The position numbers and the translations under genes were made by a program. From contig NZ_CP036271.1 in the NCBI RefSeq assembly GCF_007745175.1, positions 1,211,634 through 1,275,633 on the forward strand: a stretch of 64,000 nucleotides of DNA. Direction: 5' to 3'. Positions 32,631 to 41,220 of the stretch are shown here, piece after piece. The notes beneath the pieces are model-generated. The model had not been told where the DNA came from. It worked only from the letters and a program-made list of their open reading frames with translations, and ran no database searches. This stretch comes from Caulifigura coniformis. GTDB taxonomy: Bacteria > Planctomycetota > Planctomycetia > Planctomycetales > Planctomycetaceae. Each line of letters starts with the position of its first letter. Positions within the stretch are counted from its first letter, which is position 1.

Positions 32631-33053
32631 ATGACCGAGCGGGCCAGCCGAGCCATTCATTACGGAGAGATTTCGTTTCCAAGCGACAAACTGACGATTG
32701 GAATGCTTCGTTCGGCCTATCCCACAGAGTTCAATCAACCGATCTCCGACGATCCGCAACCGAGGCAACCAATTTTCTTCTGGCGCACCTCGGGAGAGCA
32801 CTGCGCCAAGGAGGTCGTTGGTGGGCTGCTGGAACGAGAGCGCCTGGTTGCAGCGACGGCCGCGGCAGAAGGCGCATCGCTTGTGGCGCCGCTTTGTGAT
32901 TTGCGTGCGATCAAGCGGAGGATCATGTCGGAGTACATGGCACTAGGGCTTGCCCAAGGCGAGTACGAAGCCGCTGAACTGATCCGCAGGCTTGAAGACT
33001 CAGCTCGCGCTGCGGGAGCGAACTTCGGGAAATCCCGTGAAGCGAGCAGGTAA
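32631..33053 (+). CDS. Hypothetical protein
   Basis: This 140-residue protein begins MTERASRAIHYGEISFPSDKLTIGMLRSAYPTEFNQPISDDPQPRQP. It has a strand-rich first half and a long helical second half (AIKRRIMSEYMALGLAQGEYEAAELIRRLEDSARAAGANFG). No family is recognised and no strong ribosome site is visible. The frame continues upstream to a TTG at 32502, which I judge unlikely. It converges on the zeta-toxin gene. Confidence 0.5.
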   Translation: MTERASRAIHYGEISFPSDKLTIGMLRSAYPTEFNQPISDDPQPRQPIFFWRTSGEHCAKEVVGGLLERERLVAATAAAEGASLVAPLCDLRAIKRRIMSEYMALGLAQGEYEAAELIRRLEDSARAAGANFGKSREASR

Positions 33054-33135
33054 TCTGAGTTGGATTTGATCGTGGGCTGCACCCGGCAAACGATCTCCCC
33101 GGCGACGGAAGTTGCTCGGGATGTTTGCAACGCGA

Positions 33136-33873
33136 CTAAGGCGGAAGTTTGCTCAAAACAGCGTCCTGCAACCACGACGGCACGGCTTCTGTTCTCAGAA
33201 TCAGTTCATCGCCGCCAGTGATCTCGGCGAGCAAGAGGGGTTGGCTTCCAGAGTTGTCAAAGAGATACGCTCGATCGGTCTTGCGAATCGCATCGAAGAG
33301 TAGATCAAGAGATCGTGCATAGCGGGCGAGGATCTTGTCCTCTGGAACCGTGTGCCCACCGAGAACAACACGATTATGCACCCGCGAGACGTTAATCGCC
33401 GGGTCTTCGGTTGCGATGTAGTACAGGTACGTCCGGAACCCGTGTGCCTTGGCAAGATCGAGCAAGGCAACCTTGTCCTTGGACGACATGACGGTTTCGA
33501 ATGTGAAGGAAAGCTTCGCTGCGATGAGCTTCCGACGCAGCCAGTCCGAAAGGACCGAGGCGAGATAGCCATCCGCAAGCGCAGGCGGCAGCGTCAGCAA
33601 CTGGTGATCGACCGCTAGCGACGTCAGGAGCGAATCGCGTTGAATCGGGTCGAGGAGCTCGGATTTTGCAAGAAAGTCCTTGAGCTCGTCGGGAGATGTG
33701 GTGATTCCGAACGCTGACAAAGCCAGCCGCCCGGTGGTCGCCAGTTCCTTCTGAATGTCGTCCGGATTAACGTAGACGCCGAGCAATTCCGGCGGGAGTT
33801 CGGCCTTGAACGTGCTCTTGCCAGACCCGTTCGGCCCGGCGATCATCCGAATCCGAGGAACGTTCGCACTCAC
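33136..33873 (-). CDS. Zeta-family toxin (UDP-sugar kinase-like)
   Basis: This 245-residue protein has Walker A IAGPNGSGKSTF at about residue 11, VNPDDIQKEL (the conserved N-x-D-D), SFTFETVMSS and RVHNRVVLGGHTVPEDKILARYARSL with the R-x-x-x-G-G-H-x-V/I block typical of zeta toxins. Some zeta toxins phosphorylate UDP-N-acetylglucosamine and block peptidoglycan synthesis. The start is a GTG overlapping the stop of the upstream gene (GTGA), showing tight coupling to its antitoxin. Confidence 0.9.
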   Translation of the reverse strand: MSANVPRIRMIAGPNGSGKSTFKAELPPELLGVYVNPDDIQKELATTGRLALSAFGITTSPDELKDFLAKSELLDPIQRDSLLTSLAVDHQLLTLPPALADGYLASVLSDWLRRKLIAAKLSFTFETVMSSKDKVALLDLAKAHGFRTYLYYIATEDPAINVSRVHNRVVLGGHTVPEDKILARYARSLDLLFDAIRKTDRAYLFDNSGSQPLLLAEITGGDELILRTEAVPSWLQDAVLSKLPP

Positions 33874-34103
33874 GAAAGCTTGAGTGGCCGGCCAACTTTC
33901 ACACGCACGCGTGGACGGAGATTCTTGATGGGCGTGCGCCCGTCCTTCGTGACTTCGTAAAGCACGCCGGAGTCAGCAACGAGAACTTTCTGCCCGGAAG
34001 CGATCGCGTTTCGGTACGCCTTGCCCACAGCGACCGCCGCCAAGTGCGGAATCTCCGACTCTTTCTGCTGTAGGATCTGGTCGTTGTCGAGCTGCTTAGC
34101 CAT
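33870..34103 (-). CDS. Antitoxin partner of the zeta-like toxin
   Basis: This 77-residue protein begins MAKQLDNDQILQQKESEIPHLAAVAVGKAYRNAIASGQKVLVADSGVLYEVTKDG and ends in a basic tail (RVRVKVGRPLKLS). Its size and its position immediately before, and overlapping, a zeta-family toxin gene match the short antitoxins of planctomycete and cyanobacterial zeta pairs. No classical epsilon-antitoxin similarity is evident, so function rests on context. Confidence 0.72.
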   Translation of the reverse strand: MAKQLDNDQILQQKESEIPHLAAVAVGKAYRNAIASGQKVLVADSGVLYEVTKDGRTPIKNLRPRVRVKVGRPLKLS

Positions 34104-34221
34104 CGAGACATTCTACCACAGCTGAGGGGGGCGGAGAAGGAGAATCTCACGTAGGGATGACGCGATGGGCCGCGCGGATGAGGCCACGCGGCCCATTCCT
34201 TCTTACCGCTGCTGCGAGTAG

Positions 34222-34917
34222 CTAGGGAGTGGCCGCCGGATCTGCTTCAAGCTGTGGCATCTCCGGAGCCGTTGCGGAAGGATGGCTGGCAAGATCGGGC
34301 AGGGAGCAGAACTCGAAACCATCGCCCGTGCTAACCAGACCGAAAAGGACATCTGCGTGGCAATTGGTCTGGCAGAGCCCTCCAGATTCAGTCGGACACT
34401 GGGAGAACGGCATAAACCCGACATAGCGCCAGCCGTACAACCGCTTTCGGCAGTCCGGGCCGGGAGACACGACCGCTTCGTAGAGTCCAAGCGGTACGCG
34501 GTAACCTTTAACGGTCATTGAAAAGTCCGCGCATTTGGAGGGACCACCCGCCGCTGCGGTCGGCGCGCCAAAAGCTCCGGCGAGGCCAGGAACCTGGCCG
34601 AGAAGTTCAGTCACCTTCGAGTCGACATCAGCATTCAGTGTCTGCAATGTGCCATTCTCGAACAGAGTGACGGTCGTGTTGTTCGTTCCGAAGCCGACGC
34701 ACTGCTTGACCACGTATTCTTCCGTGAAGTCAGGAAGATAGGCGATGGACAACTTCACATGGTCGGGAGCCGACTCCGCTGGCTCAATCTGCAGATACGG
34801 CTTGGAGCGGTAGAACCGCACGCCTTCATCGTTCTCGCATTGGAGCCGCCGGATGCTGGTCTTGGCACAGCCAGCGGTGAATACGCACAGCCCCATCACA
34901 AGCGCATGGCGCCACAT
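34222..34917 (-). CDS. Cys-rich lipoprotein of unknown function
   Basis: This 231-residue protein begins MWRHALVMGLCVFTAGCAKTS, a lipoprotein signal with lipobox FTAGC. Mature part has about ten cysteines (CENDEG, KQCVGFG, SKCADFS, DCRKRLYG, SQCPTESGGLCQTNCHAD, FCSLPD), suggesting disulphides in the periplasm or outside. No family is recognised. The frame extends upstream to 35121, but the lipobox fixes the start at 34917. It is divergent from the papain-fold operon at 35199. Confidence 0.72.
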   Translation of the reverse strand: MWRHALVMGLCVFTAGCAKTSIRRLQCENDEGVRFYRSKPYLQIEPAESAPDHVKLSIAYLPDFTEEYVVKQCVGFGTNNTTVTLFENGTLQTLNADVDSKVTELLGQVPGLAGAFGAPTAAAGGPSKCADFSMTVKGYRVPLGLYEAVVSPGPDCRKRLYGWRYVGFMPFSQCPTESGGLCQTNCHADVLFGLVSTGDGFEFCSLPDLASHPSATAPEMPQLEADPAATP

Positions 34918-35198
34918 AAAGCCCCTCCCTGGGGAAAAGAACTCGAAGCCCACCAATTCCGGCGAATCCTTTCGCCACGAATAGGATCGACGATCGTCAA
35001 ATTGGCAATGACCGGGGAAATGGTAAAAACCCTGAATAGCCGCGAACCGGCTTAGTGGAATCCGTCCTGTCGTCCCGATCGGAATTTCGAGTGCGTCCGC
35101 GTTAGGTGGAGGGGATCGCAAACTTCCTCAAAACTGACGTCGCCACCGTCCCTACAGGCGATATGATCCGTCATGGGCGTTCTACTCAGGAGATAACG

Positions 35199-36245
35199 AT
35201 GGCGGGCAATCACGTGCGGATCAGAGACCTTGAAGCAGGGGATGTTCTGCTTTACCGGCCGACCGATAGCTGGAAGAACGTAATCTCCAAGATGATCCGG
35301 ATGATCGATGGGGGAGAGGTCAGTCACGCCGGCATCTATTTGGGTGACGGACAGGTCGGCGAGGCATTGATCGCCGGAAATTCCGGCGTGAACCGAAATT
35401 CCGTTGAGGTAAGCTTTGACGGGTGCGACTGGGTTGCAGTGAGACGGCTTCCTGGGAAAAGAAATGACCTGCGTCCCGTCCTCGCCGCAGCCACAACGAT
35501 GCTCGATCAGAAGAACCGCTATGCGTACGAGCAGATCCTGTTGCTTGCCGTGCTGCTGCTCACGCGAAAAGTGAAGTTGGAAAACCCCATTCTGCGGAAG
35601 ATCATCACCACGACGATGGATAAGGCGAACCGCTGGCTCAGCGCGATGCTGGGCGAGGGGCGTGAGCCGATGATCTGCTCGGAATTCGTCTATCGTTGTT
35701 ACGATCAGGCAGACGAGCGGGATGAGGATCCGTATTCCCTGCTGATCGGAGGGGGCGGCCCAGTAGCCGCTCAGGGGCGGTTCATGCGTCGACGCAGGCA
35801 CGCTGCGTCACCCGCTGCGGCCGCGCAGGCGCCAACGATTCATCCGGAGAGCCTCATGGCGCGTTTGGCAAACAATCCGCCAAAACTCGCCATGCAAGCA
35901 GGGCCCGCGGCCGCTGCGCCCGCCGATGAGACGGCCGCCCAACCGGACCCGGAATTGATAGCGCTGATTAAGGCCTACGAGGCCTCGGAGCATTCGCCGG
36001 TCGGTAAAGCCATGCAGGCGCCGGCAGCTGCCGCTGCGCCCGACATTGACGAGGTCGAAGCGAAGGCGGGCGAATTCGCGCAGCTCCTGCAGATGACGAA
36101 AGCGCCCATGCAAGCCGCAGCTTATGGCGGCGTGGAGGACGGGCCGACGGAGGTGATCCGCACGATCTCAGACTTCGTCACGCCCGCGGATCTTTGGCGG
36201 ACGGGCAGCCTCTCGTCACTCGGAGCGGTTTATCCGGGCCGCTGA
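35199..36245 (+). CDS. YiiX-like permuted NlpC/P60 papain-fold hydrolase
   Basis: This 348-residue protein has LEAGDVLLYRP, GEVSHAGIYLGDGQV with candidate catalytic His43, and PMICSEFVYRCYDQA with candidate Cys160. The His-before-Cys order is that of circularly permuted NlpC/P60 proteins such as YiiX/YaeF. These cleave peptide or acyl bonds, often in cell wall or lipids. The last 110 residues are Ala/Pro-rich linker with short repeated helices (AAAAPADE, AAAAPDID). CAGGAGATAACG precedes the ATG at 35199. No signal peptide is seen, which is odd for a wall enzyme and suggests an intracellular substrate. Confidence 0.82.
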   Translation: MAGNHVRIRDLEAGDVLLYRPTDSWKNVISKMIRMIDGGEVSHAGIYLGDGQVGEALIAGNSGVNRNSVEVSFDGCDWVAVRRLPGKRNDLRPVLAAATTMLDQKNRYAYEQILLLAVLLLTRKVKLENPILRKIITTTMDKANRWLSAMLGEGREPMICSEFVYRCYDQADERDEDPYSLLIGGGGPVAAQGRFMRRRRHAASPAAAAQAPTIHPESLMARLANNPPKLAMQAGPAAAAPADETAAQPDPELIALIKAYEASEHSPVGKAMQAPAAAAAPDIDEVEAKAGEFAQLLQMTKAPMQAAAYGGVEDGPTEVIRTISDFVTPADLWRTGSLSSLGAVYPGR

Positions 36246-36302
36246 TGCTCCGAACTGCGCGTCGGCTTGCGTGATCGTCGGCAAGTGGAGATAACGCTCG
36301 GC

Positions 36303-36941
36303 ATGGCCGGTACGTTCGTCTACGTGGACGGCGAGTCGCACTACATTCGCGCCCAGAATTCTTGGGCGGCGATCCATGGTGCGGATGCTCATCTGCGCGA
36401 TTTGCGCTACGTGGATGAAGACGGCGATTCGCTCGTCCTGATCAATCCGGCAGCAAAAGTTTTCTGGACCCGGCGGATGCATCCGAATGCAAACCGGATC
36501 ACTTATTTCACGGCCATTGCCGGAGAGCCGAAGGCCAAGTTCGAAGTTCAGAAGCAGCTGCGAAGCTTTTCCATCGACTCCGAAGTGGTGCATGAGCCCA
36601 AGACCCGAGCTGACCAACGCGCAAACGCCTTGAGGTCCCTGGCTCTCATTGAGAAGGCCAAAGGGGTGGACATCGCGCTCGCGGTGCGGATGATCAGCGA
36701 TGCCCATCATCACGCGTTTGACGAATGTCATCTCTACACGAGTGACGTGGACTTCTTACCGGTGATCGAGCTCGTGAGAGGGCTCGGAAAAAGAGTCTTT
36801 GTCCACGGTTTTTCTTCTGGACTTGCCGAAGATTCGCAGCTGCTAGTGATCCCAGATCGCTTCTATGACCTCGAGCAGATGCTGAGGGAAGAATGCACAC
36901 GCTGCGCTTCCGTTCCCCCCCAGTGCGAAGGAGGAGCGTAA
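36303..36941 (+). CDS. NYN-domain (PIN-like) ribonuclease
   Basis: This 212-residue protein begins MAGTFVYVDGESHY (first catalytic Asp) and continues KGVDIALAVRMISDA and YTSDVDFLPVIELVRGLGKRVFVHGF. These are the acidic motifs and strand order of NYN/LabA-like nucleases, which cut RNA with two metal ions. GTGGAG about 12 bases before the ATG at 36303 supports that start. It lies 57 bases after the papain-fold gene and 3 bases before the next gene, so it is the middle gene of a three-gene operon. Confidence 0.85.
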   Translation: MAGTFVYVDGESHYIRAQNSWAAIHGADAHLRDLRYVDEDGDSLVLINPAAKVFWTRRMHPNANRITYFTAIAGEPKAKFEVQKQLRSFSIDSEVVHEPKTRADQRANALRSLALIEKAKGVDIALAVRMISDAHHHAFDECHLYTSDVDFLPVIELVRGLGKRVFVHGFSSGLAEDSQLLVIPDRFYDLEQMLREECTRCASVPPQCEGGA

Positions 36942-36944
36942 GCC

Positions 36945-37886
36945 ATGGCCGTGCCGACGATCATGAGATTTGAGCTGACGACTCGCGATCACCCGCGTGA
37001 GCTCTGGCAGCGTTTGATGCCGCAGGGAAAAACAGCACTGAACCGTACTGCGTGGCGAGGTAAGGAAGCTCGCAGCTGCGGCATCGTCGGAGTCAGCATT
37101 CGCTCCCATTCGTCGGAGAGTCAGAAACCTCGCATCGCGGATGTGACCGTGGCCTACCGTCCGCAAGGCTACATCAACTTCGTTGGCGGAACCCGCTATG
37201 ACGGGTGGACAGCACTCGTGCCAGATCAGCCGAGCGGTGGATTGCTTGGCGGTGAGCAGAAGCCGGTGGACGCCGGCCGCGAAGCCCTCACCCGCCGGTA
37301 CGAGGTCTATGGAGATACGGAGTTCAATGCGATCGACTTCGGCGAGCTCGTCGAAGAAGTCCCGGTTCGCGACGAGACATTTGCCGACTACGAGACGGTC
37401 ACCAGCCAACTCCTGTCAGGTGAGGCGGCGTTTGAGATCTCTATGTCGACAACGTTTCTCGCTCATCGCCGACATCGGCCTGCGGTGAAGATCGTGATCG
37501 GATCATCCAGGGGCGGCGTCAGGGTGGATGGTTTCGGCACGCGACTGACCTTCATTGAGAGCCACACTGACCGACTCGAAGAACAGCTGCTCGATGAAGT
37601 TACCGAACTTGTGAGCGGACTGATGGAAGGTCGCTATTCGATGAATAACATCCGGTGTGGCGACTCCATCCTGGTTGATTTGAGCTCGCTGGTCGTTGAC
37701 CAGCGACCTCTGGCTTCGGGCCTACAGCCCAGCTTCGCGTGCCTCGATCAGTTCGCATCCAAGGAATGGTTACTCGATCTGACGAAGAGGCTTCGAGCGA
37801 CCTACGCTGTTGACGTAACGCCGGTCATCGGAACGAAGTTGGGACTGCTGCTGCGACAGGAAGGCACGAATTCGCAGGATCACTGA
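36945..37886 (+). CDS. Unknown third protein of the YiiX-NYN operon
   Basis: This 313-residue soluble protein is preceded by AAGGAGGAGCG at good spacing. It has a strand-rich centre (AAFEISMSTTFLAHRRHRPAVKIVIGSSRGGVRVDGFGTRLTFIE, listed as a description of residues ~160-205), then a helical part (LEEQLLDEVTELVSGLMEGRYS) and a final TYAVDVTPVIGTKLGLLL. There is no recognised family. Repeated His-Arg-Arg-His and the charged strands could fit a binding or sensor role. It starts 3 bases after the NYN nuclease stop and is surely co-translated with it. Confidence 0.7.
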   Translation: MAVPTIMRFELTTRDHPRELWQRLMPQGKTALNRTAWRGKEARSCGIVGVSIRSHSSESQKPRIADVTVAYRPQGYINFVGGTRYDGWTALVPDQPSGGLLGGEQKPVDAGREALTRRYEVYGDTEFNAIDFGELVEEVPVRDETFADYETVTSQLLSGEAAFEISMSTTFLAHRRHRPAVKIVIGSSRGGVRVDGFGTRLTFIESHTDRLEEQLLDEVTELVSGLMEGRYSMNNIRCGDSILVDLSSLVVDQRPLASGLQPSFACLDQFASKEWLLDLTKRLRATYAVDVTPVIGTKLGLLLRQEGTNSQDH

Positions 37887-37970
37887 GGGCACGCTTGTCC
37901 TCATACGGTCACGTGATCGCATTCTGACGAGCAACGAGTAGAGAACCGACAAGCTCAAATTCCGCTTGTT

Positions 37971-38171
37971 TCAGCGACGCCCTTTCGCCGCCTTCGCGGA
38001 GGCTCCAGGGACATTGACAGCGTCCGCTTCGAGCGCGCGGTCTGCTGAGTCGTCCAGTTGAAGGCGCATCCAGTCCGCGAGCGGCCGACGGTCCTTCTTC
38101 GCCGCCGCCTCCCAGCGAACCAGCTGCGCGTCTGTGACCCGCAAATTGATGCGTTCCCCCTTCGTCGTCAT
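37971..38171 (-). CDS. Ribbon-helix-helix protein (CopG/MobC-like)
   Basis: This 66-residue protein begins MTTKGERINLRVTDAQLVRWEAAAKKDRRPLADWMRLQLDD, the strand-helix-helix pattern of RHH DNA-binding proteins, with a Lys/Ala-rich tail. The phrase DRRPLADWMRLQLDD is common in plasmid-borne RHH proteins that act as mobilisation accessory or antitoxin regulators. No toxin partner adjoins it, so a DNA-binding regulator is the safer call. Confidence 0.72.
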   Translation of the reverse strand: MTTKGERINLRVTDAQLVRWEAAAKKDRRPLADWMRLQLDDSADRALEADAVNVPGASAKAAKGRR

Positions 38172-38349
38172 CGCCCCGTCGTAACGGACGACCGACGTAC
38201 ATCGCAAACACACTGGTCACCACGGGTAACCATTGTGCACCAGTGTCGCGCGACAGTACGCTCTTCGTCAAGTTTGATGCCTCGCCGTTTGGCAACTTTG
38301 TCTGGGCGGCGGTGGCGGTCCGCTTGTCATCGAAATGATCGAGGGGAAC

Positions 38350-39744
38350 ATGACTCGGTTTATTGCGGCGGCCGCGGTTGCGGCTCTTCTTGTAGGGCAG
38401 CTGTCATTCGCTCAGGGCGGAAACGGTGATGCTGACGAGCTTTCGCGAGCGGCCGGCTATTGCCAAAGCAGCGACTTCGCCACCCAGGCCAAGGGGTTCG
38501 CGATCTATCAACGCCTGGCCGAGATGGGCAATCCCAAGGCGATTGGAGAACTCGGCAACTGCTACGGAAGCGGTGTCGGCACAAAGAAGGACGACGACGC
38601 GGCGCTGAGCTGGTACCGGAAAGGGGCAGAGTTGGAAAATCCCCGATCCATACGTGGAGTGGGAACGTCTTTCTACCACGGCAAGGGAGTCCGTGAGGAT
38701 CGTAAGGAAGCTTTCCGGTGGTGGGAGAAGGCCGCCGGCCTCGGCGATGGTGGCGCCATGCGGAACATCGGCATCGAGTATGAGCATGGCGGCGTGGTCG
38801 AGAAGGACGCCGCAGTTGCAATTACGTGGTACAGAAAGGCCGCCGATGCCGGTGATGCCGGAGCAATGCAAGCTCTGGCGCTTTGTTACGAGAACGGCAT
38901 GGCCGTCGCGCAGAATTACACGCAAGCAGCCCTGTGGTACGAGAAGGCGGCTCGCAACGGTAACGCGGATGCAATGAACAATCTCGGTGTCTACTACTCT
39001 AGCGGGAGAGGGGTCGCAAAAGATCTCAAGCAGGCTTTTTCCTGGTTCCGAGACGGATACCTCGCGGGCAATCTTGAAGCGACGCGGAACCTCGGAATGT
39101 GCTACTTCAACGGCCTTGGAGTGGAGAAAGACCAGGAGCGGGGGGCGACCTGTTACTGGAGTGCTGCCAGGCTGGGGCATGCAGACGCAAAAGTGGATTT
39201 AGGTCTCTGCTACTACCTGGGCCAAGGGCGGCCAACCGATGCTAAAGAGGCGGTGGCGTTGTGGACTGAAGCAGCAGAGCTCGGAAACTTCCGCGCGCTG
39301 TGTTCATTGGGAATTGCCTACGACACAGGCGTGGGCGTCGCGCAAGACACCGCGAAAGCAAAAGAGCTGCTGAAGAGAGTCGCGGGTCAGGACAACGGGC
39401 TTGCGGGTAAGTATCTGGCCCAGATGGAGCAGCGCGAGAAGCCGGCCGCTGTTCAGCGAAGACCTCAAACGTCGCCCAAAGCTCCCCAATCGACTCGGCC
39501 ATCATCTGCTGAGGTCAACAGTGCCGAAAAAGTACTGGAGGCGGCAGTACTCCTCGGCGGAGCTGCCCTGCTGTTTGGAATGCTGTCGACCGACGAGTCT
39601 TCGGGAAGGAAGAGCGGCGGTTCTATCTGTCCTGAATGTGGTGGGAGTGGCGGAGGATACAATACTCCGACCGGGGGCGGTCCGGGCTCTGCGTACTTTG
39701 TCCGCTGCGGCGTTTGCAGCGGCACCGGTCGGATCAGCGACTAG
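38350..39744 (+). CDS. Exported Sel1-repeat protein with C-terminal zinc-finger-like motif
   Basis: This 464-residue protein has a signal peptide (MTRFIAAAAVAALLVGQLSFAQGG). About nine Sel1-like repeats follow, each with forms such as A-L-A-x-C-Y-E-N-G-x-G-V and A-x-x-W-Y-R-K-A-A. After a Pro/Ser-rich linker comes a hydrophobic segment (VLEAAVLLGGAALLFGML) that may span a membrane, then CPECGGSGG and CGVCSGTGRI, a DnaJ-type CxxCxGxG pair. Sel1 repeats bind partner proteins in envelope signalling or stress. A GAGGGG site precedes the ATG at 38350. Having both Sel1 repeats and DnaJ-like zinc text in one exported protein is uncommon. Confidence 0.85.
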   Translation: MTRFIAAAAVAALLVGQLSFAQGGNGDADELSRAAGYCQSSDFATQAKGFAIYQRLAEMGNPKAIGELGNCYGSGVGTKKDDDAALSWYRKGAELENPRSIRGVGTSFYHGKGVREDRKEAFRWWEKAAGLGDGGAMRNIGIEYEHGGVVEKDAAVAITWYRKAADAGDAGAMQALALCYENGMAVAQNYTQAALWYEKAARNGNADAMNNLGVYYSSGRGVAKDLKQAFSWFRDGYLAGNLEATRNLGMCYFNGLGVEKDQERGATCYWSAARLGHADAKVDLGLCYYLGQGRPTDAKEAVALWTEAAELGNFRALCSLGIAYDTGVGVAQDTAKAKELLKRVAGQDNGLAGKYLAQMEQREKPAAVQRRPQTSPKAPQSTRPSSAEVNSAEKVLEAAVLLGGAALLFGMLSTDESSGRKSGGSICPECGGSGGGYNTPTGGGPGSAYFVRCGVCSGTGRISD

Positions 39745-39832
39745 TGCAGGGTTGGGCGCCCTGGCGTTGGCTTGGGCGACGTCACTCTCCTCGTCGTGAT
39801 TCGCGATTCGAACAGGCATCTGGAGGCACTTT

Positions 39833-40810
39833 TCAAATCGATATCCGTTCCACCGTGTTTCGAGTGATTCGACGCTGGCGACGATCATAAAGTCGCGTCG
39901 TGCGCGGATCCGCGTGGCCGGCCAGTTGCTGAACCGCTTCGAGTTCGACACCGTTTTCGAGCAGGTCAGTGATTGTGGTGACTCGAAACGAGTGCGGCGA
40001 AAGGTGCGTGGAAAGGCCGGCGTCGACCAGCCGACGCTTCATCATGCGGTAGATGTCGTTGCCGGAAACTGGCAGACGGGTTAGTCGGCCAGTTCGCCCG
40101 ATGATCGACCGGAAGAGCGGAGCCTCCTTTGGCTCGTCGCGCCAATCGAATGAATCAAGGTAACTGAGAAGATGGACCTGCAGGTCATGGCGAACGGGGA
40201 TCTGCCGCGACTTTCCGTTCTTCTCCGTAAATCGCAGCTGGTACTGCGAGCCATCCCAAGTGAGGTCACCAATCCGCAGATTCGCCGCAGCGCCGCGGCG
40301 AGCGGTGGTGTAGATCAAGACGGCGATGATCGCGACATCGCGGCGGCCGACCGGATGCGTCGGGTCAATGGTCGCGAGTAATTTGCGGGCGTCCGCCTTC
40401 GGAATCTCCGGCGTCTTGCCCTCGGCGCTGTAACGCTCGCCACGTACCGACGCCGCGGGAGAGAAGATCAGAATATGCCGCACGACCAGATGATCGAAGA
40501 ACGCTTTGATTGCACTGAGCGCGAGTTTCTTGGTAGGGATGCTTCCGCGATGCTCATCGAAGTAGCGACCGATCATGCCGGGCGAAATATCGCGCAAGGC
40601 AATGTTCTGCGATTCCATCGCTGCAAGGAATCGGCGGATGTGATGAGTGTAGGCCGCACGTGTGTGACGGTTCCGGATCTGGCCGCTGAAGAACTCTTCC
40701 CAGCAATAGCGTCCAGCGTCGCCAAATGCGGCGATTGAGTTCGGGAGCCAGGTGTCAGTCTTCAATCCACCTGATTGCGGGCCTAGGAGTACGTTGTTGT
40801 ATTCAGTCAT
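39833..40810 (-). CDS. Tyrosine recombinase (integrase)
   Basis: This 325-residue protein has an N-terminal SAM-like core-binding domain (RNRHTRAAYTHHIRRFLAAMESQ). Catalytic residues follow: Arg in YTTARRGAAANLRIGDL, Lys in TEKNGKSRQIPV, HSFRVTTI (His-x-x-Arg), LAGHADPRTTRLYDRR (His and the Tyr nucleophile). It is XerC/D-like in length and lacks an arm-binding domain. It would insert or excise the element. Its ATG overlaps the PIN-toxin stop (ATGA), so it is the third gene of the VapBC operon. Confidence 0.95.
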   Translation of the reverse strand: MTEYNNVLLGPQSGGLKTDTWLPNSIAAFGDAGRYCWEEFFSGQIRNRHTRAAYTHHIRRFLAAMESQNIALRDISPGMIGRYFDEHRGSIPTKKLALSAIKAFFDHLVVRHILIFSPAASVRGERYSAEGKTPEIPKADARKLLATIDPTHPVGRRDVAIIAVLIYTTARRGAAANLRIGDLTWDGSQYQLRFTEKNGKSRQIPVRHDLQVHLLSYLDSFDWRDEPKEAPLFRSIIGRTGRLTRLPVSGNDIYRMMKRRLVDAGLSTHLSPHSFRVTTITDLLENGVELEAVQQLAGHADPRTTRLYDRRQRRITRNTVERISI

Positions 40811-41220
40811 GCCGCATCATCCTTTGCGGCTTGCCGTGACCGAATGAGAGTGACATTGGCCCCCACTGGAGTGAGCGCCATCCGCTGCTCAGCGGTCAAT
40901 ATTTCGGCCGCGAACTCAACTCCAGTCGCGAGGCACGCACGATCAGCGAATGACAAGCCGTGAGGTGAGGTGTGCGGAAGAAGCGAGGCGGCTGCGGTCG
41001 CCCGGGTGCGATCAAAAGGCACTACGGTCAGGTACTGTCGTTCGAGAAACTGATGCGCCGTGATGATGTCGGCCCCACGTTCAATCAGCTTTGTGAAGAC
41101 TTCGCTGTAGTTGACGGCCGACATCGTTGCTCCATAGAGCACCGGCTTCACCAGGTCCGATCCGGGCTCGTCAAGGAATGCCGCCAGCAACGCGGAGGCG
41201 TCGAGCACCACATTAGCCAC
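40807..41220 (-). CDS. PIN-domain toxin (VapC-like)
   Basis: This 137-residue protein starts MANVVLDASALLAAFLDEPGS with the first acidic Asp, then SAVNYSEVFTKLIERG and LSFADRACLATG with the later Asp pair. These are the PIN nuclease acidic residues. VapC toxins cut tRNA or rRNA. The GTG start lies 8 bases inside the end of the antitoxin gene. The stop overlaps the integrase ATG, an uncommon toxin-recombinase coupling. Confidence 0.9.
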   Translation of the reverse strand: MANVVLDASALLAAFLDEPGSDLVKPVLYGATMSAVNYSEVFTKLIERGADIITAHQFLERQYLTVVPFDRTRATAAASLLPHTSPHGLSFADRACLATGVEFAAEILTAEQRMALTPVGANVTLIRSRQAAKDDAA

